Below, one piece after another: positions 44,651 through 57,340 of a DNA stretch of 64,000 nucleotides. Position 1 is the stretch's first letter; each line of letters begins with the position of its first letter. The DNA comes from Rotaria sp. Silwood1. Taxonomy: Eukaryota; Rotifera; Eurotatoria; Philodinida; Philodinidae. The position numbers and the translations under genes are program-made. The notes beneath the pieces were generated by a model. The model was not told the origin of the DNA. It worked only from the letters and a program-made list of their open reading frames with translations, and did no database searches. The stretch covers positions 124,001-188,000 of the forward strand of contig CAJNOP010000398.1 in the NCBI GenBank assembly GCA_905250075.1, written 5' to 3'.

Positions 44651-45877
44651 TTACATATGCTGTTCAGGTGATGATGGATCTGGTGGAGAATAATCTTGAT
44701 GTGATATTGGTGCTAATGGAGGATAAAAATGTTGCTGAGATGATATAGGTTCAGGTTTCATATAAGAATATGGATGATTACCACTATAACCATATTGAAC
44801 AGGTGGTGGAGGTGTTTGAGGACTTGTACTTGATGGTGGACCATAATGATACATAGGTGGTGGAGGTGGAAATGGATGTGTATAAAGTGTATTTGGATCT
44901 GTCATTGAATATGATGAATTACAATCAGTTAAATATGGTGATGATGATGATGTTGATGCAACAACATTTGTTGGTAATCCCCAACTTGTACCACGTGGTG
45001 GTAATGATTGTACTGATGAAAGATTTGATGTTGAAGAATTTAAATGATGTTGTTGGTGTTGTTGTTGTTGTTGTTGTTGTTGTTGATGATGATGAAGATG
45101 ATTTGATTTATCTTTTTTTTGATGTGAATGATGATTATTCATCATTGTTGTTGAATTATGATTATTTGATAATGATGTTGATGTTGTTGTTTGTAAATTT
45201 TTTGTTTTACGTCTTGGTCGATATTTATAATCAGGATGTTCTTTCATATGAATTGCACGTAAACGTTTAGCTTCATCAATAAATGGTCGTTTATCATCTT
45301 CATTTAAATTTTTCCATTCAGCACCTAAACATTTACTTATTTCAGAATTATGCATTTTAGGATTTTCTTGTGCCATTTTACGTCGTTGTCCACGTGACCA
45401 TACCATAAATGCATTCATTGGTCGTTTAACACGATCATCAAGAGTTTTTTTTGATGATGATGATGATGAATTATGATGATGTTGATGTTGATGATGATGA
45501 TGATTTGTTGATATAGAATTTGGTGTTAATGCTGATGATGATGTTGGTGGTGTTGTACCACCAGGTGATGATGATAATGGAGATGATGGATCATCTTTTG
45601 ATGAATTTGAATTAGGTCCATTAATACCATTTGTATATTGTGATGGAGGAATTTGTAAATGATGTTGCATCATTAAATGTGTATGTGAATGATGTGGATT
45701 CATCATCCAATTAGTTGATGGTGGTGGTGGTGGTAATGATGGTTGTGTAGTTGATGGAGGTTGTATTGATGGATCATAAATATTTCCATGATGATGATAA
45801 GGTAAATGATGATGTGGATAATGAGATGTATTAAATGGTAACTCGGAATTCGAGTCCATATTATATAAAGATACCAT
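44651..45877 (-). CDS. SoxB-type transcription factor, copy 2 (408 aa)
   Basis: Same gene structure as copy 1: ATG 45877, acceptor just upstream, 5'-UTR intron ending at the same place, stop at 44651. The protein differs from copy 1 only by two extra Gln in the Gln tract after the HMG box and one extra Pro in the N-terminal Pro run; one further base difference (44719) is synonymous. This copy keeps the true 5' flank (46092 onwards), while copy 1 keeps the true 3' flank (left of 42868). That is what is expected if one locus was assembled as two allelic halves. Confidence 0.85.
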   Translation of the reverse strand: MVSLYNMDSNSELPFNTSHYPHHHLPYHHHGNIYDPSIQPPSTTQPSLPPPPPSTNWMMNPHHSHTHLMMQHHLQIPPSQYTNGINGPNSNSSKDDPSSPLSSSPGGTTPPTSSSALTPNSISTNHHHHQHQHHHNSSSSSSKKTLDDRVKRPMNAFMVWSRGQRRKMAQENPKMHNSEISKCLGAEWKNLNEDDKRPFIDEAKRLRAIHMKEHPDYKYRPRRKTKNLQTTTSTSLSNNHNSTTMMNNHHSHQKKDKSNHLHHHQQQQQQQQQHQQHHLNSSTSNLSSVQSLPPRGTSWGLPTNVVASTSSSSPYLTDCNSSYSMTDPNTLYTHPFPPPPPMYHYGPPSSTSPQTPPPPVQYGYSGNHPYSYMKPEPISSQQHFYPPLAPISHQDYSPPDPSSPEQHM

Positions 45878-46091
45878 AACTAAAATAATAAATAAAATTT
45901 CCAAAACAAATATAAATATAACATACTTTTAAATAGAATTTTAAATAATCAAAACACTTAACATTCCATTGGTTAATGACTGAAGAAAAAAAATATGATA
46001 TTATTATCATAATGAATTATTATTATTATTATCTGTAGTAGACAAATGTCATTCTCAATTGTATTATGTGTATATAACAATTACACACACA

Positions 46092-49000
46092 TCCAATTCA
46101 TTCTTTGATTCATTCTTCTTTTTTTTTTTTTTTTTGTTTTGTGTTTTTTTTTTTTTTTTCTTTTTCTTCTCTCTTTTTGTTTTCTCTATTGTTATAGAAT
46201 AAAAGGAAGAACTTTACCTGGTGTATATGTGTTTGTTAATAAGAAGAAACCGTCATGTTGATGAGATGAATTCAATTCAATACAATACAATCGGATCGAT
46301 ATTCAATGTGCCTGACGCCGACGCTTACTCCGGTTTTTTTTCTCTTCTCTCTCTCTCCCTCTCTCTCGTTTTCTCTACGGATGGAAGCACAAAAGAGGAG
46401 AGAAATTTTTTTTTTTTTTTTTGAGAGAGAGAGAAATATAAGCACTGGATTCGTATAATATCCTCTTTCAATAGCAGCACATGGCTTGCCGTGTGTTATT
46501 CGAAAGGTGTGAGTGTGTGTATTGTTCTCTCTCTTCTACTCTCGTTCTCCGCTAATAATAGCAGTCGGGTCAGGTAATATTCAAGCAAACGACCGCTTTC
46601 GTTCGTTTCCCCGTTTTGGCAGAACGCAACAGAAAGAAAACGAGACAAGAATTCTTTTTTTCTCTCTCGTTTACTCCGCCAATACGCTGCCATCCGATAT
46701 AAATGTTATTTCGATTGGCGTATAAGACCTAAAATACAACCAATCATTTATATAGATAAGAAAGGAAAAAGAAAAAAAAAAAAAGAAATTCATTAGAATA
46801 TTTTATTGTTTGCTGTTGTTACAATTGACATGATTGTAAATGCATCCCATAGAAAATTGTAAACAAACATTACAAAAGAACATATAAATGAAAAAAGAAA
46901 AACGAAAATGTCAAGAAATAAATTTGTTTGTTTGTCTTTCAATCTAAAAAAAAAAAAAAAACAAAACTAATTTTCTATTTCGACTTATCATACAGATTAA
47001 GAAAATATTTTTATCCCGACTTATAATAGTATTGCAATGAAATATTAATAATAACAACATATTTTGTCTAATCTCTTCTAACACTTTTTTTTCTCAAAAC
47101 TATTTGCCTTATAGCTAGAAAGATAAGAAAACAGCAATTATACTGATATAATATCAACGATTAAATGTTCATCATATCAAGTGATAACATTACGGAATGT
47201 TAAACTGCATTTGTCACCTAAATTAAAGTATAATTATATATGAAGTTATTTGAGAAAAGAGTGCGAGAGATATGACACATAGATTTTTTTTTTTTTGTTG
47301 TTGAATTCGTAATCTTTTTCACGTGCATACACTCGAAATATTCTGCTCAATAATTACAGCTTTACTTCCTCTTGTCATCGTGTTGAGTTACACAGCATGT
47401 TATTTCAGAGAATCTTATTTCGTTCGATGATAATTAATTAATTGAATAATCCATAATTGAGTTTGAACGTGACATACGATCATTCCTTTTTTTTTTTTAC
47501 TGAGCTTGAAAACTAGCTAAACTTCTGTTTCGGTAACAGATGGCTACGATCATCATTATCATCATCATCATCATTATTCGTTTCATATGTACATATTGAC
47601 CCCGCCTATATCTCTTTCACTTTTACGAATTGATTTTTAATGTAAGAATACTTATTTCTTTTTTTTCTTGAGTAGCTATCGGGCAGCAACTGTGTTACAC
47701 CTTCCGAGAACATATATCAAGGCACCAGCAGCATTTCCGTTTGTTTCTTTTTTTTTTGCCTTAATCGAATACAAACCCAAAAATTAACAAAAAAAAAAAT
47801 GTTCGATATTCTAGTCATTAAGATACAGTATACCTTTTTGCTCATTCAAGTATATTTGCCTTCTATTATTCGTGATTCTATTTACTTAATTTCTCTTTCG
47901 AGTATGTTTGTAGACTAAGAATCATGCATTTTTATTTTACTTGTATTCAAACTAAATAAATATGAATACTACCTGAATACTTAGAAAGAATAATCTACGC
48001 TAACAGATTATTCACTATTATTAATCATGACCGATAGAATTGCTTGATTTAATTTTCACATTGTTATTTTTGATTGATCTTTCCCTATGGTGTAAAAGAA
48101 AGAAAGAAAAAAAAAAGGTGCTAGGTCCGCCTTTAATTTATAACCTTTTTTCAGTTCAATATGGAACAATACAAAAAAAAAATAATATTGATATATATAT
48201 TTATTAAATGAATAAAATAGTCAACAAAATATAACTTTTTTTTTTTTCTTCTTCTTTTGTTTTGAATTAAACGGATGCTGATAAGCATCCGGTGATATGT
48301 GTCAAATAAGCAATGTGAAAGGAAATTGCACATATATACTGTTGTCTACGAAACGTGTGCTACGTAAGAAAGATCATTTTGACACTTTCTTGTCTTTCTC
48401 TTTCTCTCCTAGGTTTTTATTCCTCTTCATTACAATAATAAATAATGATCGATGTATATGTGTCATAACCTCGTTAATGTGCCCGTTGGCTGAAGAAATA
48501 TAGTTGTATGCTATTTTAATAAAACAAAAAAAAAAAAAAAATTGCAAAGTAATGTTCGAACACCTTGCAATGTGTGTTCACTTAAGCGTATTTATGGGAG
48601 ACAGCACCTTTAGATTTTTTTTTTATGCATATTTGATTGTGCTTGAATGAACCTGGGTATTCATTCATTCACTATGTGAAAGATATCATCCGTTTGATCC
48701 ACCATTAAGAAATAGAAAACAAAAAAAGAATGAGACTATTTCCCAAGAGTAAATGGGTTGGCTCGATGTAATGAAGCGAAGCCTGAAGGCGGGATCTATG
48801 CCATTCGATTATTGACAAAGAATGTCTCTTTAGCTTTGTTATTAATTATATAGACAAGTACCTTATCCATTAAGAATATATGAATTTTAAGATCAAATAA
48901 ATAACCGACAAACATTCGCAATTATTTCCTGACGACATGCAAATGAATTCTTTCGTGATATTAAACCGAATGATATTCTTTTTTTCGTTTCTTCTATGTG

Positions 49001-52000
49001 CGTGACTTAAACATCAATTTAAGATCTTCTATCGTCTTTTGATGAATGTCTAGGTTCTATTCTACTTCTTCGTTTGTTTTTTTTTTTTTTTTTTCTTCTC
49101 TACTATGGATTGAAACGACGATGCCAATTAAACGGACGTAGTTCGATTTCCTTCCGTTACTGTCGGTCGGAAGGTGAATGAAAGCAAAGACGAACGATAG
49201 TTCAAGTTGAGAAGAATGAATATATAAGAGAAGGATACTTCAACTGATTCTCAAGTAGCAATTTTCCCGTGTTGCTGTCCAACTCTTGACTTGTGTGCTC
49301 TTGAACAAGAGGAGAGAGGGAGAGAGAGAAAAAACCGATATCATCATTCTCAGAGAGATCAATTTTCTATCGTTCACATAACATTAAGTGTTGTTGTTGT
49401 TTGAGAGAAATGGGATCGTACATCAACATTTGTCACATTTTTTTTTTTTCGTAATGTCATAACATTCTATATATATATATATTCGCATCATTAGTTCATA
49501 TGCATAGAGTGAGAATAAAAACAAAATCTAATTAGAAAATTGAATTGTTCGTGCTCATGAACATATCCCTTCGTTTTTTTTCCCAATAGAACACCGATCA
49601 TCATCATCTATTGAAGAGAAAGTGAGTGAATTGCGTGACCAAGCGTTTCTCTAGTGGTTATGTTTGGGTGACAAACATAGACGATGATGCTGTCAATGAA
49701 TATGTACCGATGCTCGTGATTTGATTTGATTGGGGACTCTGTGTGCGTGTCAATCGAAACAAATTGTCATCATCATCATCATCGACAGACTGGCGTATAG
49801 ATTTGAAAAATGAAATAAAATTTTCGTATGTGCAAATTTTTTTTTTGTCTGTTGTTTGAAAGACGAGACGATTCTCTTTGTTCGGTGTCTGTCCGGCAAG
49901 ACTCAAGTCAATATTTACTTAAAATCTTTTACTAATCCTTTATTCTATGTATGTCACGCGCTCAAGGCAAAATGAAGGTCGTCCACTTAACACATCTATG
50001 CTCATTATAAGCTTAGCAAAAGAAGCAAAAGAATTGTACAACAACATTGTTGATTGATAAACTATATTTAAATTCGTACTTATTCATGATCAATTAGATT
50101 TTCGAGTGAATAGTTTTTTTTTTTTTCTCTTCTGAAATCAATTATTTGAAAATAAAAAAAAATAAGGCTTCTGCAAATATTTCTTTGATGTTTAAGATGA
50201 AATATTAATATAGTTCAATGCTTTGATTTATTTAAATTAATATATGAATTTTGATCTTGACAATCTCTACTGACATCTAGAAAAATTATCTATCAATATA
50301 TTCTGACATCTATCGTTAGATAAATATAAATTGTACTTTATTGAATATTTACATGAAAAACAATCATTACTTTCAATGTTTAACAACATTTTTTTTTTTG
50401 ATTATTAATCATCTAAGTTTTGTTTTTGTTTTTATTATGTCAATATTAGTATATTTATTTGAAACTATATAGATATGTAAATCTTACCTGTAAAAAAAAA
50501 CACATAACTAATTATATCATCGATACGTAGCATATTATTATTATTATGCCTATCTACACAACTAATGTTGTGTGATATTCGACGTTAAAATCAAATAGAT
50601 TTTTTTTTTACATTCCATAAATTAGTTTGTTGTTGTATTTGTTATATGAAGTAAAACGATAGGGTTCAATAATACTATATTTTTTCATCGTTTTCGAAGT
50701 TATAAATGTTTCGTAGTATAAATATATATGTATGTGAATAGTATAGTACTTGTCGACACAACAGCATCCATTCAAAATATACAATATATTCAATTGAATT
50801 CACCAGTATTTGTAGTAGCAGCTTCTTTTTTTTTTTTCTCTCCGTGCTTTCAAAGCACCCACATACACACGATACAAAAGCCGCTTAGATACGGTTGATT
50901 GAAATGGCAGTTGCTCTGTCTCTTTCTCTTTTTTTTTTTTTTTTTATTTTTCTCTCTCTCTCCCCCCCTTTTTTTTTGACCCACATGAGTTGTCTTTATG
51001 TGTCGTCGTCGTTGTTGAGTATAAAGGATACTCTTCACTTCTCCTGTATGTGTCCCTTTTGTTCTTATGTCCTCTCCTTTTGAAATCAACACAACAATAA
51101 CACATCCATATATTCATGAGGCAGTCAAGCAGGCGAATGAATGAATGAATGAAAAGAATGAAAAGAATGAATGAATACATGAATGAATGAATGAATGAAT
51201 GAATGAAAAAAAAAAGAAGGAAGGAAGGTTGCCCTATAGGTATTCTACATAATAGTGGAAGACAAGTAAAGAAATCTTTCATCTCATCTATGCCTACCTG
51301 ATCTATAAAATTGTCGAGGCATACACATACAAATCTTGCATGATGTGAAAATGATTGTTCGCTTTTGTTTTATATGTATGTGTATGTGCCTCAAGCATGA
51401 CAAGAACGAAAAAAAAAAAAAAAAAAACTAGAAAAATAGTTAAAGTAAAAAAAAAAAGTAGTATAAGTTGGCAGGTCGTTCAATTCCAGTGACAAGTTTT
51501 AATTCATTTTTCATCATGACAATCTTGTCTATCGACATTCTTTTTTTTTTAATTATATAATCTTCAAAAAAGAAAAAAGAGACATGAAAATATAGCTGGC
51601 ATTGTTATTTTTTATTAATTAATTCTTAAAATGTTCTATTCAAGAGAATTTCGATGATGCGTATATACTCTTTCTAACTAACATTTGATGGAAAGATACA
51701 TTTGAAAATGTTTTAATAAAGTTTCATTTGTTTTAGTCAAAATATTGTAGAAATAGTGTAACATTCAATCTCTTGAGTTGATCAACCATATCTTTTTTTT
51801 TTTATTCTATTAAACACTTTATAAAGAGAAAATATTTTTTACACTGATAGTGTTTTCTAGTGCACTTGACTATTGTAAATTATTAGATTGTCACATGTTG
51901 AATCGTAATTTTGCCTACAACACATATGTGTGTTCCGAGATTATAAAGATTCATAGAAGGAAGTTTTAAATGTGTTTACAGAGATTAATCAGAGAAAGAA

Positions 52001-52920
52001 AACGGACCTTTACTAATTTTCATTGATTTATTTGAATACAAAAAATAAACAACTTTTTAAAAGTAAGAAAATGACTTACTGTAGTATATTTTGAAATTGA
52101 TATAAAATTCGTCTATAAAAAAAAATGAACATATCTATTTTCATATTTAACTTGTTTTCATAATAATAAACAAAATATTTCTTTTTTTTTGAAAATTATC
52201 ATTTTAGTTATAGAAATTCATTTTCTTAATATTTATTTAAGATTAAGAATATCTAAATGATAATTTTTGAAGAAAATAATTATAATTAACTACAAAAATA
52301 TTTTAGTTCATGTCACTACAATTTATAATCTTTCACTAAATTTTCTTGTCAAAGATAATTAAAAAAAAAAATAGAAAAATGATCTTTTAGCGAAATGAAA
52401 TTTACTCAGAAGAAAAAAGAAAAAGACCTGTTTTATATTACTACCTCGAACTTCATTAAATTTCTCATGTCACATCTATTTGTCAGTCTTCCTCTTCAAA
52501 ATTACATTTTACCAAATAAAACATCCTTTAGTATACAAACCGATGATGAACAAAACAAAAAAAAAAGAAAAATTCATTTTGTTTCTTTTTTTGCTAACTG
52601 TCATCACCAAAGAAAAATTTATATTCTTGTCTTTCACATGAATATAACATGTTAAATAATACAATGAATTTATTTCCTTGAGTAAATAAAATACAAGCAA
52701 CTAAGAAAAAAAAAAATCATATGCATATTATAAATCATATCCGAATTGCATAAAGATAAGATCCATTGTGCGCTCGTCACCAAACATATCACAAAAACAA
52801 GAAAGAAAAAAGAAAAAAAACGAAAATAAATCAACACTTGAGGAAAAAAAATATATATATGTATGTAGTTTACATGTATTGGAAGACAAAAAAGCGCACA
52901 AAAATAGAAAACAAATTCAA
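46092..52920. other. 6.8-kb gene-free region upstream of SoxB
   Basis: No coding gene is supported on either strand. It is dominated by T and A runs, TCTC and GAGA tracts (46340-46450, 46520-46690, 49300-49335), a (GAAT)n microsatellite (51137-51207), ATC triplets (47552-47573, 49766-49780) and a hairpin GGATGCTGATAAGCATCC (48273-48290). It lies between the divergent 5' side of SoxB and the 3' end of endophilin-B. Its length compared with other spacers fits a regulatory landscape for a developmental gene (inference). Confidence 0.45.
51137..51207 (+). repeat. (GAAT)n microsatellite
   Basis: About 16 GAAT/GAAA/GAAAAGAAT units in a row, with a minor interruption (ACATGAAT). Confidence 0.9.
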
Positions 52921-54454
52921 TCAAGAAAATATGGTATCAATATGTAAATATGCACGTGGTACACGTCCTCGTTCTTTTGTATGTGGTCTTTCAATTGTTA
53001 TCCAATCTGAATCATTGGAAAGTTTTTCATTATTATTATCTAGAATAATATTTACTGTCTAAAAAAATAGAAAGCAAAAAAAAAGACATAAAAAAAAATT
53101 TTTTAATTTTCTTTTTTTGTTTTATTACTTCTTTTGCTAAAACACTTAGTTCATTAGGATCTGATGCATCATAATCAAATTTAACAGTTGCAGTACGTGG
53201 TGTTTGAATAGCACGAGGTGTTGATGGAGCAGTAGATAAATTTACTGTTGATTTTGTTATACTAAATTTAACAAAAGAAATTATTTATATAGAAATAAAC
53301 AAAAATAAAATATATATAAAGTTTTTTTTTTTTTGTTTTCAAATATTTACCCAAGTTGTTTACGTAAATCTTCAAGTATTTGAACAGATTGTCGATGATG
53401 TTGTAATTCAGATTCGACTAAATCATTTAAACAACGTAAATGATGATTCTAAAATGAAATTTTTATTATGAATATATATATATATATATAAGATATACAT
53501 GTGAATTATTTAATCCATCAAGCATTAAACGAGTTAATTCTAATTGACGATCAAATTCAGCTTGTGCATGACGTAATTCAATATCTGAACTCTTCAAAAA
53601 ATAAATAATAATAACATAAGATTAATGTTATATATATATATTTATTTGATACTTACATCTGCCATTGCCATTGTTGTACTACTATTAGTCAATTTTGACT
53701 TTTTCTTTTTAGATTTTGCAGCATCAAGATCAAGTCGTTTCATTTCTAATGTACGTCGTTCTTTCTAGATTTTATTTATTTATTTATTTTATAAAAATAT
53801 TAAGAAATATATTTACTGTTAATGATTTCATTTCACCATCGAGAAAACTTTTTAATGGTTGCATAAAACTAACAGCTACCGAATGTATAAATTCTTTATG
53901 AGCAAGACCTAATTTTTGATGAAATTGACCACATTTGATCAATGCAGAACCTGAATAAAATATTCAAATTTTGACAAAAAAAAAAAAAAATTTTATTTTC
54001 TCGTACCATATTGTGTTGAAGGACCAAAATCATTTCCTGCTTCACACATACAATGACCGAGTTGTTCATAAATATTTGGTTTATTTAAAGATTTTTGATC
54101 AAGTTTTGTTAATATAAATTCTTCAAGACGTTCATCTATGAAATATATATAATATGTATTGATGAATGAGAAAAAAAAAAACTTTTTACTAATATTAGGT
54201 TGAAGAACAGTTTCAACATGTGATGTTAAACGTTCCGTCCATATTTTTGTTCGATCAGCACGTGCTAACATTTCTTCAAAGTTTTCATCATATTCAGTTC
54301 GATCAGTTGCTTGTCCGAGCTTTTCTTCAGTAAACTAAAATAAAGATTTTCTTATATAATACATATCTATGTTTTTTGTTTAAACTATCAATATAAAATA
54401 TACCTGTTTGGCTCGTGAAAGTAGAGTACCCGCTGCTTTCAAGTTGAAGTTCAT
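52921..54454 (-). CDS. SH3GLB: Endophilin-B (SH3GLB), BAR-SH3 protein, nine exons, 342 aa
   Basis: Minus-strand exons 54454-54404, 54334-54190, 54135-54007, 53950-53817, 53764-53657, 53591-53499, 53448-53351, 53261-53129 and 53058-52921 join in phase (1029 nt). The N-terminal BAR domain shows endophilin-B hallmarks: FTEEKLGQA, TKIWTERL, LQPN, ERLEEFILTKLD, SALIKCGQF, KRLDLDAAKSKKKKSK, QAEFDRQLELTRLMLDG and HHLRCLNDLVE. A short Ser/Thr/Pro linker leads to the SH3 domain (about 277-338; VKFDYDASDPNELSVLAKE, SDWITIE, GRVPRAYL). Endophilin-B bends membranes and acts in endocytosis, mitochondrial shape and autophagy. At 342 aa it is slightly shorter than the vertebrate protein (about 365 aa) because the linker is shorter. 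All BAR and SH3 landmarks are intact. Confidence 0.92.
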
Positions 54455-55744
54455 ACTGTTTCTTCAATTCTCGTTGGTGTCTATGACTATATAGCTATGT
54501 ATATATATATATGTGTGCGTGTGTTTGGGTTGCCGGAAGACGAGTAGGGAGAGCGAGCAAGCAAGCGTGCGAGCATATACACACTCTCTCACATAGATTT
54601 ACTGAGTTTGACTTGTTGCTTGGCGTCTAGAGTAAGCAGAAAAAAAAGAGAAAGCTCGGAATGAAGAGAAAAAAAAAAAAGAAAAAAAACCGAAGGAATA
54701 ACATTTCCAGATGTGACGGGAAGAAGAAAAACTAAAGCAGTAGTAGCAACTCGATCATTGTGTTTTACTTAAACCCGACACGACACACTGGGCGAATAGA
54801 TAAAAAAAGAACGAAGAAGGAAGAGAAAATCAAGAGAACGACGAAATGATGTGGGATTTAATTTTGTTTCGTTCTATCTTATGATTACTTCTTATTTTCA
54901 TACTGTTCTTCTACGTACTATTAATAAGAAAAAAAAAAAATGCAAATGAAGTGGTATTTTTGATGTTAATAGCTATTGAACGTTTATTTCAAGTGGGTTA
55001 ATGCTACTATATCATAAGAAAAGTAAATAAGCAAAAGAATCAGAAAAAAAAAGTATAGGAAAAAAGACAAGCATGAATATTTGTTGAGTGATAAAAAAAA
55101 TTTGTTTTCTTTTCTTTTTTCTTTTTTTTTGCAACTATTAAAGTAAAGAAATAATAGATTTTATTAATTTAATCTGAAATATTTGAACAAATAGATATTA
55201 ATTATTGATATATTTTCAAGGTTCTTGTCACGTTCTAAGCTAGTACCTAAGAAGTTTTAGATTTGTAATTGGATTGCATGTCAAATGTTTCTTCAGAATT
55301 ATCACTAAGTGTTTAATATTAATCTATATTTACTTAATAGAAATTGTCTGCATGAATATTAAACTCAGAAAACATCATTTCAACTTCAGTTAAGACGTTC
55401 ATGTCAAACTTAGACAACATTTTGTTCTTAGAATACTTATTTGAAAGACATATAATCTAATGAGAACGGTGCAACTTTTGCTTAACATATTGCATGTTGC
55501 CTAATTCATAGAATGCATATTAATAATTTTTATATTACATACAAGCGAATAGAGTCTTTCGGATGTTGTCTACCAATGAATTCTTTGACATAAAAATCAT
55601 AGATAACTAGAAGTTGTATGAATCTTTTGATAAGAACAATTTTAAGACAAAAACTTAATAATGAAGTGAGTAAAATTTTATTTTATTTTTTTTTATGAAT
55701 TATCGTTTCGAACACAAATCAAAAAAGTAATCGATATTAATTTT
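54455..55744. other. Spacer between endophilin-B and protease genes
   Basis: 5' flank of endophilin-B (GAGCGAGCAAGCAAGCGTGC-like tract at 54552-54571), then AT-rich DNA. No gene seen. Confidence 0.45.
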
Positions 55745-57340
55745 TTAAATTAACAATAAAATTTCGATAAAAATAAGTATATATGATAGTTTTTGATAAT
55801 TTAGTTTTGAACTTAATAAAGGCTCTGGTATTGATATTTCATTGGAAATTAATTCTGGTTTTGTCGATTTTGTTAAAGTATCGATCCAATCAACATAACC
55901 ACTTACTCGAGTATATATACCTAAAATCCAAAAAAACAAAAAAAAAAAATAATCAAAATAGAATTTGCATTGTTAAGCAAAAAATTATTAATGACATTTT
56001 TTTTGTTATTTGTTTGTTTCCTTGATGTTCTTTGTATTCCTCTATTCTCAAGTAATCAGACAATAGAAAATACAATTAGATTATTCTCAAAGGAAAGCTA
56101 CTAGCACACACACATATACACAAAGAATTTGGCAATTTTCATACCCGGTTTCATAAATTTAGCACATCCTACACCAAATGAAACAAGTCCAATCAGTTCA
56201 AATACTCCATGTCCAATATCAATTACAAGTGGTCCACCAGAATCACCTTGACATGAATCTTTACCACCTTTATCATATCCTGCACATATTTGTTTTGATG
56301 GTTCAGTAACTTTTTCTTGACATCCTTTATTAGTTGTGATTGGTACTGCAACTTGCATTAATACTTGAGAAACATGACCTTGAAATTGTGTCGTACCCCA
56401 TCCTACTACCCATCTAAAGGATAAGAATTGATTGATGTTTTCTTTTTTCTTATTTTATTTTATCATTCTAATCATACGTTTCTTTTCCTATTGATGGATA
56501 AGTTTCATCATTATTGATATGTTTTAATGGAAGACATATAAAACCAAATCGACTATTATTAAAATCAACTGTTTGATTAAGTTCAACAAGTGCTATATCA
56601 TTTATATTCTTTCCATTGGTATTATATGCAGCATGACGTATAATATGTTTTGCTTTGGAAACAAAATATTTTTCTTGTATATTATGATGACCCATTGCAA
56701 AGGAATAATCTTTATTGTTACTTGGATGATACGAAGGAAAACAATGTGCAGCTGTTAATATATGTCGATTGCTTATTAGAACTCCACCTGAAAATAATAT
56801 ATTTATAAGCAAAGGTATTCGTTAGAGATGCAACTTTGCAAAATTAAAATTACTAATGTCCTGCAACTGTCTAGAGCGAGTTTTTATGAAATATAGCAAG
56901 ACAATAGTTATTGCTCTACATTGATGTACATCGTGTCGCACAGTATATCCTTTAGCTTTCTGATTTTTTTTTCTCATACGGTTTGAGAGATATTCAATAA
57001 TTGTTTTTTAATTAATTAATAGTTACATATATATATATATGTCTTTTTTTACATAACAAATGCATTCATTTTTTACCGCATATATGGCCACCATATTTTC
57101 GAACACTGACTATCCACTGAAAATAATATATTTATGTTTTTTTTTTTTTAAATAAAGAATTTCATTTTGTAAATTTACTGGCCAACTATGTGGTATCGCT
57201 TGTGTACCACCAACAATACGATGATGTGTTGATGGTGATGTTTGAGCACAACCACATTGTGTAGGTGACCATTGACATGAATGGATATGAGATATAAATA
57301 AAAATAAAAATTTAATAGTTAAATGGATTAGATGAGACAT
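55745..57340 (-). CDS. Trypsin-like serine protease with hydrophobic C-terminal tail (318 aa)
   Basis: Minus-strand exons 57340-57179, 57116-57077, 56787-56478, 56413-56145 and 55920-55745 join in phase (957 nt). It has a signal peptide (IKFLFLFISHIHS), a short Cys-containing propeptide, and an activation site R41-IVGG. The catalytic triad is H82 (TAAHC), D131 (NDIALVEL) and S229 (DSCQGDSGGP). D223 at the base of the S1 pocket predicts cleavage after Lys/Arg. After the protease domain (TRVSGYVDWI) comes a Ser/Pro linker and a final hydrophobic stretch at about residues 305-318 (LSYILIFIEILLLI) ending the chain, as in prostasin-like membrane or GPI-anchored proteases. It would be secreted and probably kept at the cell surface. 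The substrate is not predictable. Confidence 0.9.

Larger units (their letters stand above)
42869..46091. repeat. Direct duplication of about 1.56 kb holding the SoxB gene
   Basis: 42869-44425 and 44526-46091 are the same sequence. The second is 9 bp longer (two CAA-type codons and one CCA-type codon). Both ends of the duplicated unit fall on simple repeats (A run, CA run). Divergence is allelic in size and type. Confidence 0.9.

Noticed and set aside
43200..45270. Frames of 135-137 aa antisense to the SoxB genes
   Set aside because: Val/Met/Asp-rich mirror of the His/Gln/Ser codon tracts of SoxB; not independent genes.
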